This document shows, in pieces, positions 24,244-36,189 of a DNA stretch of 64,000 nucleotides. Each line of letters opens with the position of its first letter. The first letter of the stretch is position 1. The notes below the pieces were generated by a model. It was not told the origin of the DNA. It made no database searches and worked only from the letters and a program-made list of their open reading frames with translations. This stretch comes from Bombus terrestris (lineage: Eukaryota > Arthropoda > Insecta > Hymenoptera > Apidae), in contig NC_063285.1 in assembly GCF_910591885.1 (NCBI RefSeq), positions 6,419,395-6,483,394 of the forward strand. The letters run 5' to 3'. Both the position numbers and the translations under genes were made by a program.

Positions 24244-25985
24244 CAGGCTCTTTCCACAAAACTGTTCACTCGAAAGGACCGACGGCGTGATGTACTCGAC
24301 GGCGCCACGGCTCTCGCCACTTTGTATACGGTTCGGCCGATATCTTGGGCCTTTTGCCCACGATACTACAATATAGATTACGTCTTACTGAATGGCATAA
24401 GTTTCTCAATTTGTCCGCTGAACAGTAAGTTTTAATCGCTGTGTTAATTGCTTATATAAGACCGTCGGATATACGTGAAATATGACCGTAGCGTACAACG
24501 AAATGTAGATTGTTTTCAATAAAGCACAGTTCATGACGCTATGTTATGACGTGATAGCCTTTCACGAGCATTAAATATACGACCTTAGTTGAGTTTAATT
24601 ACACGCCATTATAATACGCCACTTGGTCGAATGTAGAAGAATGTAGTATAAGTGAAAGAGAAAGAAATCCAAAGTTTTGATTAAAAACATATCAGTGAGT
24701 GAGACAATAAAAATGCAACGGTTAAACTTTTTTATTGTTCATTTTTGTTGTATTAACTTTTCACCATTGTTGATGAGAGGTTTTTCTGATTAAAAAACAG
24801 ACCATGCACGATATAATACCACCTTCCTTGGAGTATATTTACTTATTTAATGATATTAACTTATCTCCTTTTTTATTAGATATTAGTATTATGATTATTA
24901 GACATGTTATCACGTTCGCAGCAAGTTTCCTTACTTGGAGATAGTATAATCGGCTAGAGATGGAAAATACACCAATTTCCTAGGTGGAGAACCGCTCTCG
25001 AGTTATAGAGCCGGTACTTTGCTGCTTGAAGGGCCGTTTCTTTTTTATATGAACTCTTTTAAAACGTTATTTATGCGGTTTAACTTTTTCTTCTAAAATT
25101 GCTACATTTAGAACATTTAGAATTTTAATAAATAAAAAAAAAAAAAAAAAGAAAAAACATTTAGAACAAATTAGATGGCAGTTTTCAGGATATTACAAGA
25201 CAAAGATTTTGTGTCTCGTCATTAAGATCTTTGCATCCCTTTAACACTGATTTTAATTTTTATAAAAGAGATACGTGTCGAAAGTCGATTCATATATAAT
25301 TTGAAAATGAAATTTGAAATTTCATATTACTCTTTAACTATAGAAACATTCCGATAACTTGTGCATAATATTGCACATGAGATCGTTCTCGAATAAACAT
25401 TTTATCATAACATCAGAGAATGTAATATATATTTATAAGGTTCAATAATTGGATAATTCAGGGATCGATTCTGAAGTCTGAAAATCGAGATTTTTTATTA
25501 TGAAGTGATTTGATAAAATACAAAAATGAACAACAATTAATATGCGTCTATAACAATCAATAACGATGATTATCTAAACGGGAAATTATAAGTCTTTGGT
25601 GCAATGTTTACCTGAAAATCGAGAATCGATTTTCAACGTCCTGAGCTACCGATCTTTCTTCTTCAGTCTTTAAATCTTAAATCTTCAGTCTCTAAAATCT
25701 TAAACAACTATTCTATAACCTTGTCTGTCTCTCTAATGTAACTCCCTGTCCGTCCGTCTGGGGAACACGTGCTTCTTCAAATGGTCGTCCGTACAACAAA
25801 GGAAGATCGTTCTGTCCGTCAAACACAGCTTGTCGTGCTACCCGTAAAACAAAAAAGAATCCCTATCCTACATGAACTCTAGGGAGTTTACATATTGTAT
25901 AACGTAATTAATGTATACTGATAAATGCTGACGTTAGCGTTTCGCACGTAACTTGTCGCTAGGTCACTGCTTTCCTTGGAATTTA
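24244..25985. other. Intergenic, no gene recognised
   Basis: AT-rich. An A-rich tract at 25134-25150 and a TAAATCTTAAATCTTCAGTC direct repeat near 25670-25690 are the only structures noted. The open frame at 24238-24435 overlaps the LTR end and is not convincing. Confidence 0.35.
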
Positions 25986-27060
25986 CAGTGGCTCACGAAA
26001 GTATTCGAACTCCTAAATTTTCAAATTTAAATTAATAAAATGAGGCGTGCTAAGCTAATTTGTTAAAACAATTTGGTATCTATAGTGACGGGAAAGTCTC
26101 AATATTACATCAGTAAAATTTGAAAACGATTCAATAATATAGACAGGAGTTATGATACATTTATTAGAAACATTCACGATAAAAGTATTACAAAAGTATT
26201 CCACGCTGTAACACTGTTGATAGTTTTTCATCTTCCTTTGCACCGAATGCAAACACATCATTGCTGAATGAAAATATTGGTACGTTCACTTGATGTTAGG
26301 ATATCGTTTCAGTAACAGTAACGTAAAAGTGTGCACAACAGTATTTAAAATGAATACCAAAAAGGTCGATCAGGTCAACCAAAGAAATTGACTGGAAGAG
26401 AAGAGAAAGTTATTCGCGAATTAAAAGAAATCTTACTACATCTGCTCCTCGACTCGTAAGTATGGTAGCTGATATGATTCATAAAGAAGTTCACCTGGAA
26501 TTGTTGACTAATCTTACGAAACAATGATATTCATGGCAGAGTACCGCGAAAGAAGTCATATATTAATGCGGTAAATCATAACAAAAAATTGACTTTTACA
26601 AGAACCCTCTGTTAATAAAGATAATTCTTTTTGGGACATCTTTTCAGACGAGTCAAGGTTTAAGATTTTTAGCTCAGATGGTCAAAATTATGTGTGAAGG
26701 AAACGAAATACGGAATTGGAAATTCGACATTTACATTAAACAGTGAAACACGGAGGTGGATCGGTCATGGTGTGGTGATGCATGGCTGCAAGTGGCACCG
26801 GAAATTTGATATTTGACATAAATATAAGTATTTAAATATTTTAAAAAATAACCTTAAAAGAGAGTGCCCGTAAATTACGATTATTGGAAGATTTCCATTT
26901 CCAACAAGATAATGCTTAAGCATACTGTTAGAATTGTGAAGGAATGGATCGTATAAAACACACCACACATGTTAATTACTCCACCGCAAAGTCCAGACAT
27001 AAATCTAACACTTAAATCTAACACATAAATTAACACTTTAATCTAGATTCATAATGTGGA
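25986..27060 (+). pseudogene. Tc1-like transposon relic with decayed transposase
   Basis: Left end CAGTGGCTCACGAAAGTATT follows TA, a typical Tc1 inverted-repeat start. Reading across frames gives QPKKLTGREEKVIRELK, then RVPRKKSYINAVNHNKKLTF, then FSDESRFKIF with the second catalytic Asp (26645-26671). VKHGGGSVMVW (26737-26772) and DFHFQQDNA (near 26905, altered DNDPKH site) follow, then TPPQSPDIN. Stops and frameshifts occur throughout, one of them a Trp codon turned TGA in the VWW motif. The right inverted repeat was not found. Confidence 0.78.
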
Positions 27061-27630
27061 CCCGACATACATAACAATAAAAAATAATAAATAGCTAATG
27101 CAAGTGGCTTTTAAAATGCATAACATGCATTTGATGCATAATAGAGAAAGAATTAAGCAGTAATTGTTTAATTATATTAATTAATTATCCATGTGACATC
27201 TCTCAGAGGGATGGTTTTCTGTTATACGCATGATAGAAGTACTGCAGTTCTTTCTCTTTTTTTAGATAATATAAGACTGAAACATACACAGTTATGTTTG
27301 CAGTTTGTCGTTTGTTGTCGTTATTTGTGATTAAAACCCTTCCATACTGTGATGTTTTGTATTCACAGAAATTGTCAACAAGTGATATGACTATTTACCG
27401 AATAAATTATTAATGAGTTATTGGTTTAATATTGCCATAATTACATTCCATTTTGTATAAAATGGACGAATTTAAGCAGGACATTTCTATTCGCTCCAAG
27501 AAAAATTCTGCAACAGTTATAGAAAATCGTATTAGACAATGATAGAACTCGATAAATAATACAAAACTTTCCTCTACAATTTCTTTCTATCTGCAGTAGG
27601 GGCAGGATGATACTCCGGTTCAGCTGCTAG
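27061..27630. other. AT-rich spacer
   Basis: No coding or repeat structure recognised between the Tc1 relic and the LTR-like repeat. Confidence 0.35.
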
Positions 27631-28060
27631 TGTGGCGGCACACGAGCACGGAACTTTCCAACGGCTTCGCGACACAAAGCGCTATATCTTCAAAGCGTAA
27701 GGCCGACGCGCCTAATGGCCATCGATATTCCTATGGTTCTTCCGCCGAATGTTTGGAAGAATGCACGCGCGGCAACCGCCGTGGTACAGTAATAAACGCG
27801 TGTGTAGTAGGGATATCGAAGGGCAACTAAGAAAAGAATCCGTTTGGTTTCGAACAAAGAGTCATTCTGCCTCAAGCCGCGAAGTGCGAAAGGTTCAGTA
27901 TCATAGCGACGCAAACACAAGCCGAGATACACGATTATAAACTCTCGATGGTTAATCATAAGTGTGAATCGTATGAATTGTTGACTCGTTGATTGTTATA
28001 AGTAATAAACTTTTTGTTGAACATCGGAGTATTCCTTCTGCACCTATCACGACATACCAC
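27631..28060 (+). repeat. LTR-like repeat, family A (diverged copy)
   Basis: Starts TGTGGCGGCACACGAGCACG and shares with 43259 and 57595 the blocks GGAACTTTCCAACGGCTTCG, GGCAACCGCCGTGGTACA and GTTTCGAACAAA. The right end diverges from the other copies, so the boundary is approximate. Short frames here (27630-27959) are not genes. Confidence 0.5.
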
Positions 28061-28149
28061 CTCACTAGATTCACTCTATATGCTATAACGTATAATAAAA
28101 GTATTGGTTTATATAATGACGAGACGAGTTGATACTTGATATAGTCAAT

Positions 28150-28465
28150 TGCATTTAAGACTATTTTAAGTACAGAGTTAATCGTCGCTCGCTCAATGGC
28201 GCTCGATATACGTATACTAAGTAATGCTTACGTTCGCTCGATACTGACTGTCCTAGAGTGCGTGTTCGTTTATTTATACTGGTCGGGCGAGTACCGGACA
28301 GTTTAAATTCGACTCTAGTTGACGGTTGAACGTAGCAGCGATATTGCTTTGTCCGGAGTTTGTTTATCATTACGTTTCGTACGTCGAGACGGTGTCAATG
28401 CTCTGAGGCAAAACAACATGAGTCACTCTCGATTCGCATCGTCCTATGACTCATGTGCTGCTACA
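28150..28465 (-). repeat. LTR-like repeat, family B copy (inverted)
   Basis: On the minus strand it starts TGTAGCAGCACATGAGT at 28465. It carries CCAGTATAAATAAACG (near 28280), the same TATA block as in family B copy 1, and a GCTACGTTCAACCGTC block. It lies tail-to-tail with the family A copy at 27631. Confidence 0.5.
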
Positions 28466-29773
28466 TATTTTTGATTTAATACTAGGATACTATGTTATAA
28501 ATTTGGTTTGGCAAATTCGTCATGTCAGTAGATTGATCTAACAATGTATCAGGCCAACTGTATAAACACACTCCACTCTCTTATAATACATATTATGTTA
28601 TGTTTATTACCATGTTATTGTTATTTTGCATTACAATAAAATTTCGTTTATTCGCCTCCTGTTTATCCAAACAAGTTAAACGTCCTGAGGCTCAATTATG
28701 GTGCATTTAGATCAGTCTGGTGAATATTTGCTCTTCCTTTATTGTAACAAAATTAAAAGATGAAAATGTAAACAAGAATTCGTCTGCCATTTGGCACAAG
28801 AATAAGAGAATGATTTCACGACACATTCTTGAATATGATTAAACTTAAATGACAGAGTTTTTTAAATTGTTGGTTTTAAGGAGACGAAGAAAGCTTAATG
28901 TCACCTTCCTTATAGTATCCTTCGATACCTGTTAATCAGCGCCTCGGGACCACCAAGCCTTCCGATAGAGGAATCAGACTGCCTTGCACGGCGGCTCCGG
29001 CGACGAGGCGCGGTGTGACGTGACCGCATATCGCCCATTAGGTGATGCATGTTATGCGCGGGGGGGGGGGGGGGTCGCTCACACCGGTTGCCGGGCCTCT
29101 CTCGATCGCAGTCGGGACGGTCGTCGTAGAGGTTTTAGTCGGTTGCCCCCAGAAGCAGCCTGGTGTCCGTGCGGATGTTAATGTTAATGAAAAAAAAGTT
29201 ATCGTCATAATACGGATAAATTCACTGAATATGTAATTAATGTAATTAAATGCAAAACTCACTTTTGAAGATTTTGCATTTACATTGATCTGACTATATT
29301 GATTACTTTGATCGATTTACATTAATTGATTTACATTGACTGATTTACATTTGCATTGATCAGGACTGCTGTTACTTAGTAGAAAACAGTATTTAGTAAT
29401 AAAGTACTAATTAATATGTTCCATTAGCACGTGCCTAATACCACAAGTCATATGAATGTGTTATGCCACTAATAATTATCATCTTCAAGTCAGATAACAA
29501 CGTTACAGTGATACGAAGGAAGTTATTGACCGTTACACTAACCGACATATCATGCTGACTGAAAATGAGTGTAATTTGAATATAACGGTATCCTGGCACT
29601 CAATAATCTGCGTATATCGTTTTATCTTACCAGTTAAATTTTATTTCATTCAATATCCTTCTTCTTTTGCTGAAGAAACATTATTCAAATATAATAAGTT
29701 TATGTATCACATGCTAATAACAATCTAGGGCACGGAACACAAATCGTTAATTAACTTTTACTTGAAAATTAAA
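28466..29773. other. Intergenic with a GC-rich patch
   Basis: 28940-29175 is much richer in GC than its surroundings and contains a pure G run at about 29059-29074. Frames on either strand give Gly- or Pro-rich peptides only. A repeated TTACATTGATTGATTTACATT motif follows at 29280-29360. No gene is supported. Confidence 0.35.
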
Positions 29774-30804
29774 TATATATCGGAGACGAAAGAACACCGG
29801 AACCTTCCCTCTGGAACTTTGGGAAGACCCCTTAGTACTGTAATCTAGGTTCCACCATAGCCGTATTAAGAAATTGTTGTCATTCGATCTGACTGTATTT
29901 ATTTGAGATTTATGACAGTGAGCTCGGACTCCAGGCGATAACCAGTCGTCGAACGTAGCCGCAGTCAAGGGATGAACGCTTTGTCTAACAAAGGTACAGG
30001 GTAATAGTATAGCTCTTCTTAAGAAAAAGAAATAGTTGTAGCGACACTCGACAGTAAATATCCCAATGGTTTCTGTCCCGTGGCTCGCCACACGCAGACT
30101 CTATTCTTCGAGTAAGATGATTATCAGATGTCAACGCATCTCCACAGTATATGTTTAGCTAGCCTGAGGACCCGTTATAAATCTTAAGATTTAGTTAACT
30201 AAAGTCCTTCAAACAGACAAATAGTCTTTGTCCCATCTACGGGAAAATATGAGAAACCTATTTTTCCACGAACGACGCTTCCCCCTAGCAACTTTCTCTT
30301 AAGGGCGGCTACTAGCACCCTTCCCTAACCACCAACATGGAAATTGACCAATTAACAGTAACGCCAATTTCCCTCACTTTCCGAACGAAGACTTTTCTTT
30401 ACGAATCCGATGATCTCGTGCTCTTAGGCACACCCATCATAGTTTTCCTCGACAGCGTTACCGTGATGGAGAGCTACTCTCCCGTACGATCTCAACGACG
30501 ATTCAAGTAACCCTCAGATACGTAGTGAATGCCCCATGCATTAACATTGAGTACAACTTAGACGCCAAAGAAGAGTAGAGTTCGTCATCCCGTTGACCGC
30601 GGATTCGTTATTGAGCCTAGGATCATCGTCATTAGCTTCTCGAGTATCAAATTATCACGATTACTTGTCCAATTCCATCATGGTCATGTTTGCACTGGTA
30701 AATATCTCCTCTATTGCATAATGATCACGTCTAGCGTCAATAGGGATTCGTTTTACGCCCTTAACCCTAACTTTAATCGTAACGCCAACCCGACATATAT
30801 ATAT
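29774..30804 (+). mobile_element. TIR element copy C of the 'TATATATGTCGG' family (inverted relative to A and B)
   Basis: Left end TATATATCGGAGACGAAAG, right end AACCCGACATATATATAT. It is the reverse orientation of copy A, with recognisable blocks CATTGAGTACAACTTAGACG and GTTGACCGCGGATTCGTTATT. The internal acidic frame begins at MEIDQL (30337) but is broken downstream. Confidence 0.66.
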
Positions 30805-30873
30805 CATTTAATTGTTTAAAGCTTTGTTTATTGGCATTTAAAAATTAACTTAAAATTAATCCCGTTAAAAATT

Positions 30874-31081
30874 AACGAGAAACACGGCAGTCATCAAATA
30901 CTGATGATTATTAATTTAATAATTAATACTTAATATTTAATTATATATATAATAATATATAATTATATAATATGTAATTAAACATTAAGTTTTTATTATT
31001 AATTTTATTATTAATTTAATAATTATTATTAATTATTAATTTAATAATCATCAGTATTTGATGATTGCTGTGTTTCCCGTT
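30874..31081. repeat. Fold-back (long inverted repeat) element, 208 bp
   Basis: Left arm begins AACGAGAAACACGGCAGTCA. The right arm is its reverse complement, ending at 31081, with about 50 bases matching at a few mismatches. The centre is almost pure A/T and itself partly palindromic. It could form a large cruciform or hairpin and is probably a small MITE. Confidence 0.75.
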
Positions 31082-32273
31082 GCTTAAATTGCATTACGTT
31101 CGTTCATATAGACGAATTTTTCCTGGCCTCAAGGACATGTTCGTTAATTTTTAAAAACCAATAACTAATAAACAAAGTTTTAGTGCAACATTTTATTCTT
31201 CACTTTCATTTTATTTTAACTTGCACAGGTACTCTAGATTTTCGGTCATACGTTATGGTACACACTGTACATATACAGGAATCAACAATATTCATATTTT
31301 CATGCCATCTTATCGACGTGATCTCGATAATTATTACAAAAAGTTACAAACCGATAAAAAGCCTACCTTTACAATAATTAATTCACTATTAGTGATAAGA
31401 TAAATATTCAACCTGATTCTCGTTCATAGCATTAGAAGAAAAAATAATACATGGAAAGTATGCTGTTCAAGTTCGCATTCGTAAAACGTGCTGTTAAAAC
31501 TTCTATTGTTGCTGCTATGTTTTCTAACGTTTAAGTTAATTAAAAGATAGTACGCGTAATCAATCAATGAAATGGGGAGCTACATATATCAAAGAAGCAA
31601 CAATACGCAATAACACAAAACAAATTTTCTTCGACATGACGCTAATATAATAAAAATAATAATGAAGAATTTCTGCAAGTGTATTGCAAAATGCAGCATC
31701 TTTTAAGGTAGCTGTATGTTATTCGCATAGTTCACTATGACAATTTTTCGTTAGGATTAGTAATCTTACCGATTACTTTTCTATGATGCCTTTTCCAAAT
31801 GCAAGGTAATCAATATCGACTTGCCGAAAGGGTCTTACGGTGATCTTTCAATGTAATTCGTTAACCCTTTTGGGATCATTACGTAATACGTTGTAGTTCG
31901 CATGATCTCTTATTATCGTCCTTAAATCCTGGTCAATAACGAGTCACCAAACAATATCAACGCATTACAGATTTAATTTTTACAATGTCCGGATGATAGC
32001 TGTGTAGTTCACGTAAAACATAGCCTTACAATGTTCGTGACACTACCACACGATTGTCGCATTACACGACTGCCTTTCGACAATCAAATTCCCTTGTCGA
32101 ATTTTTCAAATGTAAAATCTAGTCATCATTTTCAACTCAGTGCCATTTTGTAAGCCTTGAAAAAGTTCTTGTAATTCAATATCCTCCGCTGTTTCTGCAA
32201 CCAAATAGTTAAACATCACGGGTAATGCCTCAATAGTATTAATTTCGAATTTATCGATTGCGTTGTCACGACC
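31082..32273. other. Intergenic, nothing recognised
   Basis: AT-rich; no element ends, exons or repeats could be supported. Confidence 0.35.
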
Positions 32274-32641
32274 GGCATACTTCGAACCCGATGGACCGAT
32301 GATGGAGACACATGGCAGCCTTGGCGATAATGTATATCGCCGAAGTGCCTAAAGATTCATCTATGTCCTAACGGTCCTTCCACCGAATGTTCTAGAAGTG
32401 TGGCAAAGGTCACGTACGCCTACAGGGTAGTGGGGATATTGAGGGATGACAAACAAAGAAGAAACAGATCCCACCGAAAGCCAAATTGCAAGAGCTTCAG
32501 TCTTGGAAAGTCACGGCTGGAGCTCAGAACAAAATCGCAGTCAGTGTAAATTCAGAATACAAGAAATAAATTCTCTTGTTTTTTTGTTACCTTAATTTTT
32601 TTCTTTTCGTTCGAGCTACCCCTTTTTTATTTTACGTGACA
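32274..32641 (+). repeat. Solo LTR, family C copy 2, with 4-bp target duplication
   Basis: Starts TGTCACGACCGG and ends TTTTACGTGACA, with inverted tips TGTCAC/GTGACA. GCGT directly flanks both ends (32270-32273 and 32642-32645), a 4-bp target duplication as made by retroviral-type integrases. An AATAAA signal lies near 32570. With no internal region, it is a solo LTR left by recombination. Confidence 0.85.
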
Positions 32642-32949
32642 GCGTCATCGTCTCATATATCCTCTGGCTTAAGTGAAAGGAATGAAAGCTCGTCTACATT
32701 ATTACGTAAGTTTGTATTTTCGTACTTGTTATCGTTACATTGGTACGATGTTTTTTGCTTGCCGATAAAAATTCTATTGAATCGAATAGTCTTACGTTTA
32801 ACTGTCACATCTAATAATTTCCGACACACTGAAATATGCTGTATCGGTATTCGTGCGTGTATTGGAACATTTGAAGCTGGCCTGCCGTTTCCCGTGTGAT
32901 TGAACGCGCCTGTTTAGTAATCCAAAAATCAACTGTTTGCATAGCGCTG

Positions 32950-33555
32950 TATATATATGTCGGAGATGTAGGGACATCGGACCTTTCTTTTGGAAGATCC
33001 CAAATACTTGGGCTTGAGGTGACACGACTGGTCGCCGAACGTAGCCATGGTCACGGGATGAACGTTTTTACCTAACAGAAGAAGTATCGATATTGAGGGG
33101 CACACGCTGTATTAACAAACAAGCCCCGGTCAGGAGTTATAATGTCGGCTCTACGCGGGTCTGCCTAGAGTAACGGCGCCTGGAATTTTGTTGATATCTT
33201 CGGTCAATATGCAATTGACAAATGTGATCGTATCAGTTTTTTATTCTTGTGATCACCTTGAAGAGTTTACTGATCGTCTTGTGAATCAGTCAGAAAATAA
33301 CCGAGCGTCACAGCTAATGTCACTTTGTGTTACAAAATATATTCTATTGTACAAAGAGTTTCCCCCGTTGACCGTGAATTCGTTATTGAACCCAAGAACA
33401 TTGTCAATAGCATTCGTTAAACTTATTATTCGTTTGACTTTGTAAAAGTCATATTTATACGTGTAAATATAATCTCTGTTGTGCAATACGATGGATAATT
33501 CAAATGAAGAATTGTTACGCGCCCAAAATTCTAACGATAACCCGACATATATATA
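32950..33555 (+). mobile_element. TIR element copy E, short subfamily of the 'TATATATGTCGG' family
   Basis: Bounded by TATATATATGTCGGAG and CCCGACATATATATA. Shares with copy D the start GAGATGTAGGGACATCGG and the end TTCTAACGATAA(C)CCGACAT. About 606 bp, no protein encoded. Confidence 0.7.
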
Positions 33556-36189
33556 ATCTTCAAAATAACAATGGATACTTAACTTCTAATTTACATTTTG
33601 AGATGTTTCATTGTTAGTCCAGAGTTAAAGGCACAGACAAAAGAGGATCAAATGCTTGAAATAATGTGAAAAGGAGATACATAAACATCTAAAGTTTTAC
33701 CATCAATATCTATACAAATCTATACGAACTATAAGCTGTAAGATGCGGAAATTTCAGTGTCAGGCATCGATGTTCGCGGCGGATCGAGCGCCGATAATCT
33801 AAATATTTCCCCGACACCGAACCGTCGATGATCGGTTTAGTTAGTCGGCGAGAAAACGTCAAGAGGTTCAGATTTGAGACTTCGGTCGCCTTCAGCAAAT
33901 AAAACACTTAAGCAGACTGTATTTTCGAGCTATCGCGGGGAGACGCGGTCGTTAGAATACGCGCCAACGGGAGTCGTAAATTCCCGTTACGATTAGAATG
34001 ATCGACACCACGAATAGTTCGATCCCCGTATTTCGGTTAAGATAATAGGGGTGATTCAGGTATGATAACACTGTGGCTCACAGAGTTAAAATTTATATTT
34101 CCAACACTTAGTATACACGATTGAATAGATATAAACACTTAATAACTTAGCACGGTATGAGACTTAATGTTAGAAGTTAGGCGTTAGATCTTTGACTGTG
34201 GTAGGAAAATGTGAGAGATATAGGAACGGTGAGAGTTATAGGGAATGCAGGAACTCTAGTCACCGTGAGAGACGATGGAAAACTCTGAAGCTTATTCTAA
34301 TGTGAATAAGGAGGAAAGCTTGGTATGGGCGTGCCCTTTGAACGAAGAACGCGGATTCGTTGCTTACATTTTTAGTTAGTAGAGTGAGGGCAATAATCCG
34401 CGATGTCGATTGGTTGGGACCAATGTTAGGAAGGAAGAGAGGAGGAAGAAACCTCCTACCAACTTGGGTCCTAGGCGACATTGTTTACAGGGAAACTCAG
34501 ATTTTTCGTTAGGTATATCTCCGCTTTCTTCGTAATTCTTAAGAGCACATAATAAACCCAAGGACCTTTCTAAAAACCGGCCGAAAATACTTCTGGAATT
34601 AGAAAGTCTCTTCTGGCAAACAGATGTGCTTAGACCATGTGTGCGAACAATGCAGCTAGAATTGCAACTTTATCGTGGGTCCTTGGGCCTTTGGAGTGTT
34701 AGAAGGACGGCAGGTAGACCGGTGGTTGGCAAGCCGCGCGGGATGGCGTGCAGATGTGTTGCGCGACAGAACACAGACAAACGTGACTCGTTTTTTTCGT
34801 AAAACTATTTAGCCCTCTTCCTATGAAACATACGTATCTAATGTAACCATCAATTGTTTAGAAGTAAAGAGCCTTTAAGAATTTTTTGCATCTGACTCCT
34901 TGAGGAAACAGAATAGGTTAGGAAGAGTTCATAATAATTTAATCAGAAGAGATCAACTTTGCATGTGACTGCAAGACAATATTTTCAACAATTGATGACT
35001 ACATAAAATATAAGAGCACAAGTATAAAAATATTGCAAAGCAAAGATTTTGCCTTTCGTGCGCAATGTGCATCCTTATCTCGTACTCTTCGACAATACCG
35101 TCAGTAAACCGCCAATCTAGGTTATTTATAGCTACAAGTACAAACCGAAACAAGAATGTAGAATGAGATGCGTAAAGTCGGCACACGGTTGAGTGCATGT
35201 GTAAATTTGCGAACCTGGTTTTTTCGAAAATGAAGCCTCGGGTGAAAAAAATTTACTCTTTCTTTTCGACACACTGCTGTATGTGGAATCACTTCCAGCC
35301 GGTACTCCGATTCGCGAGATAACATATAATCTGTATAACACATGTGGATCGTACAGTGCTGTTTCCTATAACATGGAACGTATCCACGTCATGTGGCGGA
35401 TTCATTATATTTCGTATTAAACAATGGTTTTGTGATCAGAATTGGTAGCTTAGTCAGACGATTTTTTATATGTTTTCTTGAAAGTAACTTTTTCCTCCTC
35501 GCTGCTCATTGTCAACGACAAGTTCTTTATAAAAAACCGTCAAATAATTTTTTCACTGTAGATGTAACTGTTAACCTTGAATTACAATTGCAATAGGTAT
35601 TTAAAACCCTTTTAAGGGACAATGCATTTGTATTTTGTAGTGATATAGATTAAGACTAGCAGACGTTAAAAGATGCTTATCGATAAAGCGATACTGTAAT
35701 TTTCAGCTATTACGTAGTTACGTTCTCTTTCTGACTATTGTCTTTCGTAAATATTGCGAGCACGCTCTTGTCTTACTGAATGTTTAATTGAATGTATACA
35801 TACATATGTATATTCTTTTCCTAAGGTACGGTGCTCATGAACTCTAGCATTGTTGCATGATAGCCTCCCCCTGCACCTGTCTAATAACATATGCACCGCC
35901 AATGTATCATTATCAACACAGCTGTTAACGTCAGAAATACTATTCAAAGAAAACTACTAATCGATATCTCGCTTTTGAATGTTATGCCGAGTATAATTTA
36001 TTAAATTTCTCATGCATGCAACAGAATTTTATACGGGTAACATCTGTGATTATTCAGATGCATTTAAAGCAATGTAACGGTTTTTCAAGTCCCAACAACT
36101 TGCACATATTGTTATATCGTTCCTATCGTTCTATCTATCACTTTAATTCTATTTCATTCGATTCGCAAAGCAAGTACTTTATTGTAATT
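33556..36189. other. Intergenic, OR-2 5' flank, with an old repeat
   Basis: 34070-34520 looks like debris of a dispersed repeat. GTATGGGCGTGCCCTTTGAA...GGATTCG (34326-34362) resembles the block at 8209 and in TIR element A. GC-richer patches lie at 33760-34030 and 34640-34780. No host gene could be read. Upstream ATGs in the OR-2 frame at 36016 and 36058 exist but the peptide there is not receptor-like. Confidence 0.35.

Noticed and set aside
36016..36189. N-terminal extension of OR-2 from ATG 36016
   Set aside because: The extra 58 residues are not receptor-like; known ORs start close to the sequence at 36190.
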